DNA from: Nitrospirota bacterium
GTDB lineage: Bacteria; Nitrospirota; Thermodesulfovibrionia; Thermodesulfovibrionales; Magnetobacteriaceae
Length of the DNA: 6,639 bases
Direction: 5' to 3'
NCBI GenBank assembly: GCA_015233485.1
Contig: JADFXO010000214.1
Location: 1 to 6,639, forward strand
The translations under genes and the position numbers were made by a program. Below the pieces are notes generated by a model. The model saw only the letters and a list, made by a program, of their open reading frames with translations. It had not been told where the DNA came from and did no database searches. Of the stretch, positions 5,694 through 6,639 are shown piece by piece (position 1 is the stretch's first letter; every line of letters starts with the position of its first letter).

Positions 5694-5935
5694 TGAAGTT
5701 GGATTCGAATAATGACACCGGTGCCGTTATAAAACAGCTTTGCAAAGAATTACATACGTTTGTTTCGGAAAACGATTGTACCCGTGATTGGGGTAAGGTT
5801 ATTGTTGATGAATCGGTGATTAAACTGGCCCCAAATGAAAACGTTTACTCGGATGCGCCGCAATCGGTGTTTGACGATTGTTCATATACGGTTGAAATTA
5901 TACAACCTTTTATAGAATCCGCTCAATCAAAATAA
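5694..5935 (+). pseudogene. C-terminal remnant of an unrecognised gene, truncated by IS4
   Basis: The frame is open from the IS border, reading LKLDSNNDTGAVIKQLCKELH and ending with a TAA at 5933-5935; the in-frame stop upstream is inside the IS repeat. A TTG at 5699-5701 could open 78 residues, but no ribosome site precedes it, so this is more likely the tail of a longer protein. I do not recognise the family. The segment is soluble, mixed acidic, with an initial helical stretch and no cysteine pair, repeats or catalytic motif that I can name. It ends 17 bases before the metallophosphoesterase on the same strand, so both were probably one operon, and the two products may work together. Loss of its promoter side to the IS may also silence the next gene. 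Confidence 0.6.
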
Positions 5936-5952
5936 AATCATAGAGATTAATT

Positions 5953-6639
5953 ATGAAGGGAACTAATTTAAGACTTTTGCATATCTCGGATCTGCACTTG
6001 CAAGCCACTGACGATAGGAATATAATTACAAAGATTTTTACTATGTATAAGGATAATGGTTTACGCGATGAAATTTTCAACTATTTTTCCAAACCTTTCG
6101 ATGAGAACACTTTAGAGGCTCTTGCAAAACTGGCATATGATCTCCGTAGTTACTATGACGTAATTTTGATAAGCGGTGATACCGCACACACCGCTTCCGT
6201 AAAAAATCTCGCATCTGCAAGGAGATTCATAGATAATCCTTATTCCAATGCCGGTTCGGATAATACATTTTTAAATGATTGGGGCGAACCGACTCTCTCC
6301 TCTTGTGGTAAACCGATTATAATAGTTCCCGGCAATCATGACAGGTTCGAAAGCCCAAACTATCTACCCGGCCATAATGGATATCCGCAATTCAACGATG
6401 TGTTCCATGACTATTGGCACCCGGGCAACAACGTCCAGGGGCATGTAATTTATTACAAAAGATCACCCCAGTTGGCAGTTATCTGTGTCGATTTCTCTTT
6501 AAAATCGCCCGATCATAGTAAAGGGTTAGGAGGTTCCTGGTGGGGGCAGGGTAAAGTATACGAAGATGAATTAAATCTCCTTAAAAGTGAGACGTATAGA
6601 ATAAGACGTGAATATCGTTGCGACGTTCTCTGGATGTTT
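5953..6639 (+). CDS. Calcineurin-like metallophosphoesterase, N-terminal 229 residues (runs off the window)
   Basis: The reading frame starts at ATG 5953 and stays open to the window edge. It carries the first metallophosphoesterase motifs in order: D13-x-H15 in LLHISDLHL, D76 in LISGDTAHT (GDxx block) and N128-H129-D130 in VPGNHDRF. These bind the two metal ions and the scissile phosphate; the later H and GHxH motifs must lie beyond 6639. About 50 residues sit between the first and second motifs and another 50 before GNHD, longer than in minimal members, suggesting a specialised subfamily. A Trp/Gly-rich segment (GGSWWGQGKVYEDEL) near residues 194-208 is part of the region before the third block. 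No signal peptide is seen, so it should be cytoplasmic. Substrate is unknown: nucleic acid, cyclic nucleotide or phospholipid are all possible. Only a weak AGAG lies upstream of the start. Confidence 0.9.
   Translation, partial: MKGTNLRLLHISDLHLQATDDRNIITKIFTMYKDNGLRDEIFNYFSKPFDENTLEALAKLAYDLRSYYDVILISGDTAHTASVKNLASARRFIDNPYSNAGSDNTFLNDWGEPTLSSCGKPIIIVPGNHDRFESPNYLPGHNGYPQFNDVFHDYWHPGNNVQGHVIYYKRSPQLAVICVDFSLKSPDHSKGLGGSWWGQGKVYEDELNLLKSETYRIRREYRCDVLWMF

Overview
The window looks like an accessory, insertion-sequence-rich stretch of a bacterial chromosome. By eye it has moderate to low GC. A diguanylate cyclase paired with a V4R-domain sensor and a DUF1566 (Fib_succ_major/Lcl-like) fragment are the kinds of genes common in anaerobic Firmicutes, spirochaetes and deltaproteobacterial lineages. 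No marker gene fixes the taxon, so I leave it open.

Layout, left to right. (1) Positions 1-156 hold no gene but contain a cluster of inverted and tandem 8-bp repeats. (2) 157-414 is the C-terminal end of a DUF1566 protein on the minus strand, cut off by an IS. (3) 417-1553 is a complete IS630-family element with 29-bp inverted repeats, TA on both sides and an apparently intact DDE transposase. (4) 1556-2005 is a V4R sensor gene on the plus strand that has lost its extreme 5' end at the IS border. It is followed after 3 bases by an intact GGDEF diguanylate cyclase (2009-2935). (5) On the minus strand, convergent with that pair, lie a small CX5R tyrosine/dual-specificity phosphatase-like gene (2973-3440) and the C-terminal part of a DUF2779 DEDD-nuclease-like gene (3459-4228). 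(6) 4229-5693 is a complete IS4-family element with 21-bp perfect inverted repeats; it truncates the DUF2779 gene. (7) 5694-5935 is the C-terminal remnant of an unrecognised gene, and 17 bases later a metallophosphoesterase begins and runs off the right edge.

The main message is the structure of the two IS borders. At each IS, the gene on the left and the gene on the right point away from the element, both lack their N-terminal part, and the two do not fit together as halves of one gene. The IS4 element also lacks a recognisable target-site duplication. The simplest reading is that neither IS is a plain insertion into the sequence now around it. Both borders probably arose by IS-mediated deletion or by recombination between IS copies, so the window is a mosaic of three unrelated segments (1-414, 1556-4228, 5694-6639) stitched together by two different ISs.

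Functionally, the best preserved unit is the V4R + GGDEF pair, a likely ligand-sensing module feeding cyclic-di-GMP synthesis. Its sensor gene is damaged or dependent on a secondary start. I see no complete new defence or mobile system. The remnant plus metallophosphoesterase at the right edge is the one place where an unrecognised multi-gene unit may begin.
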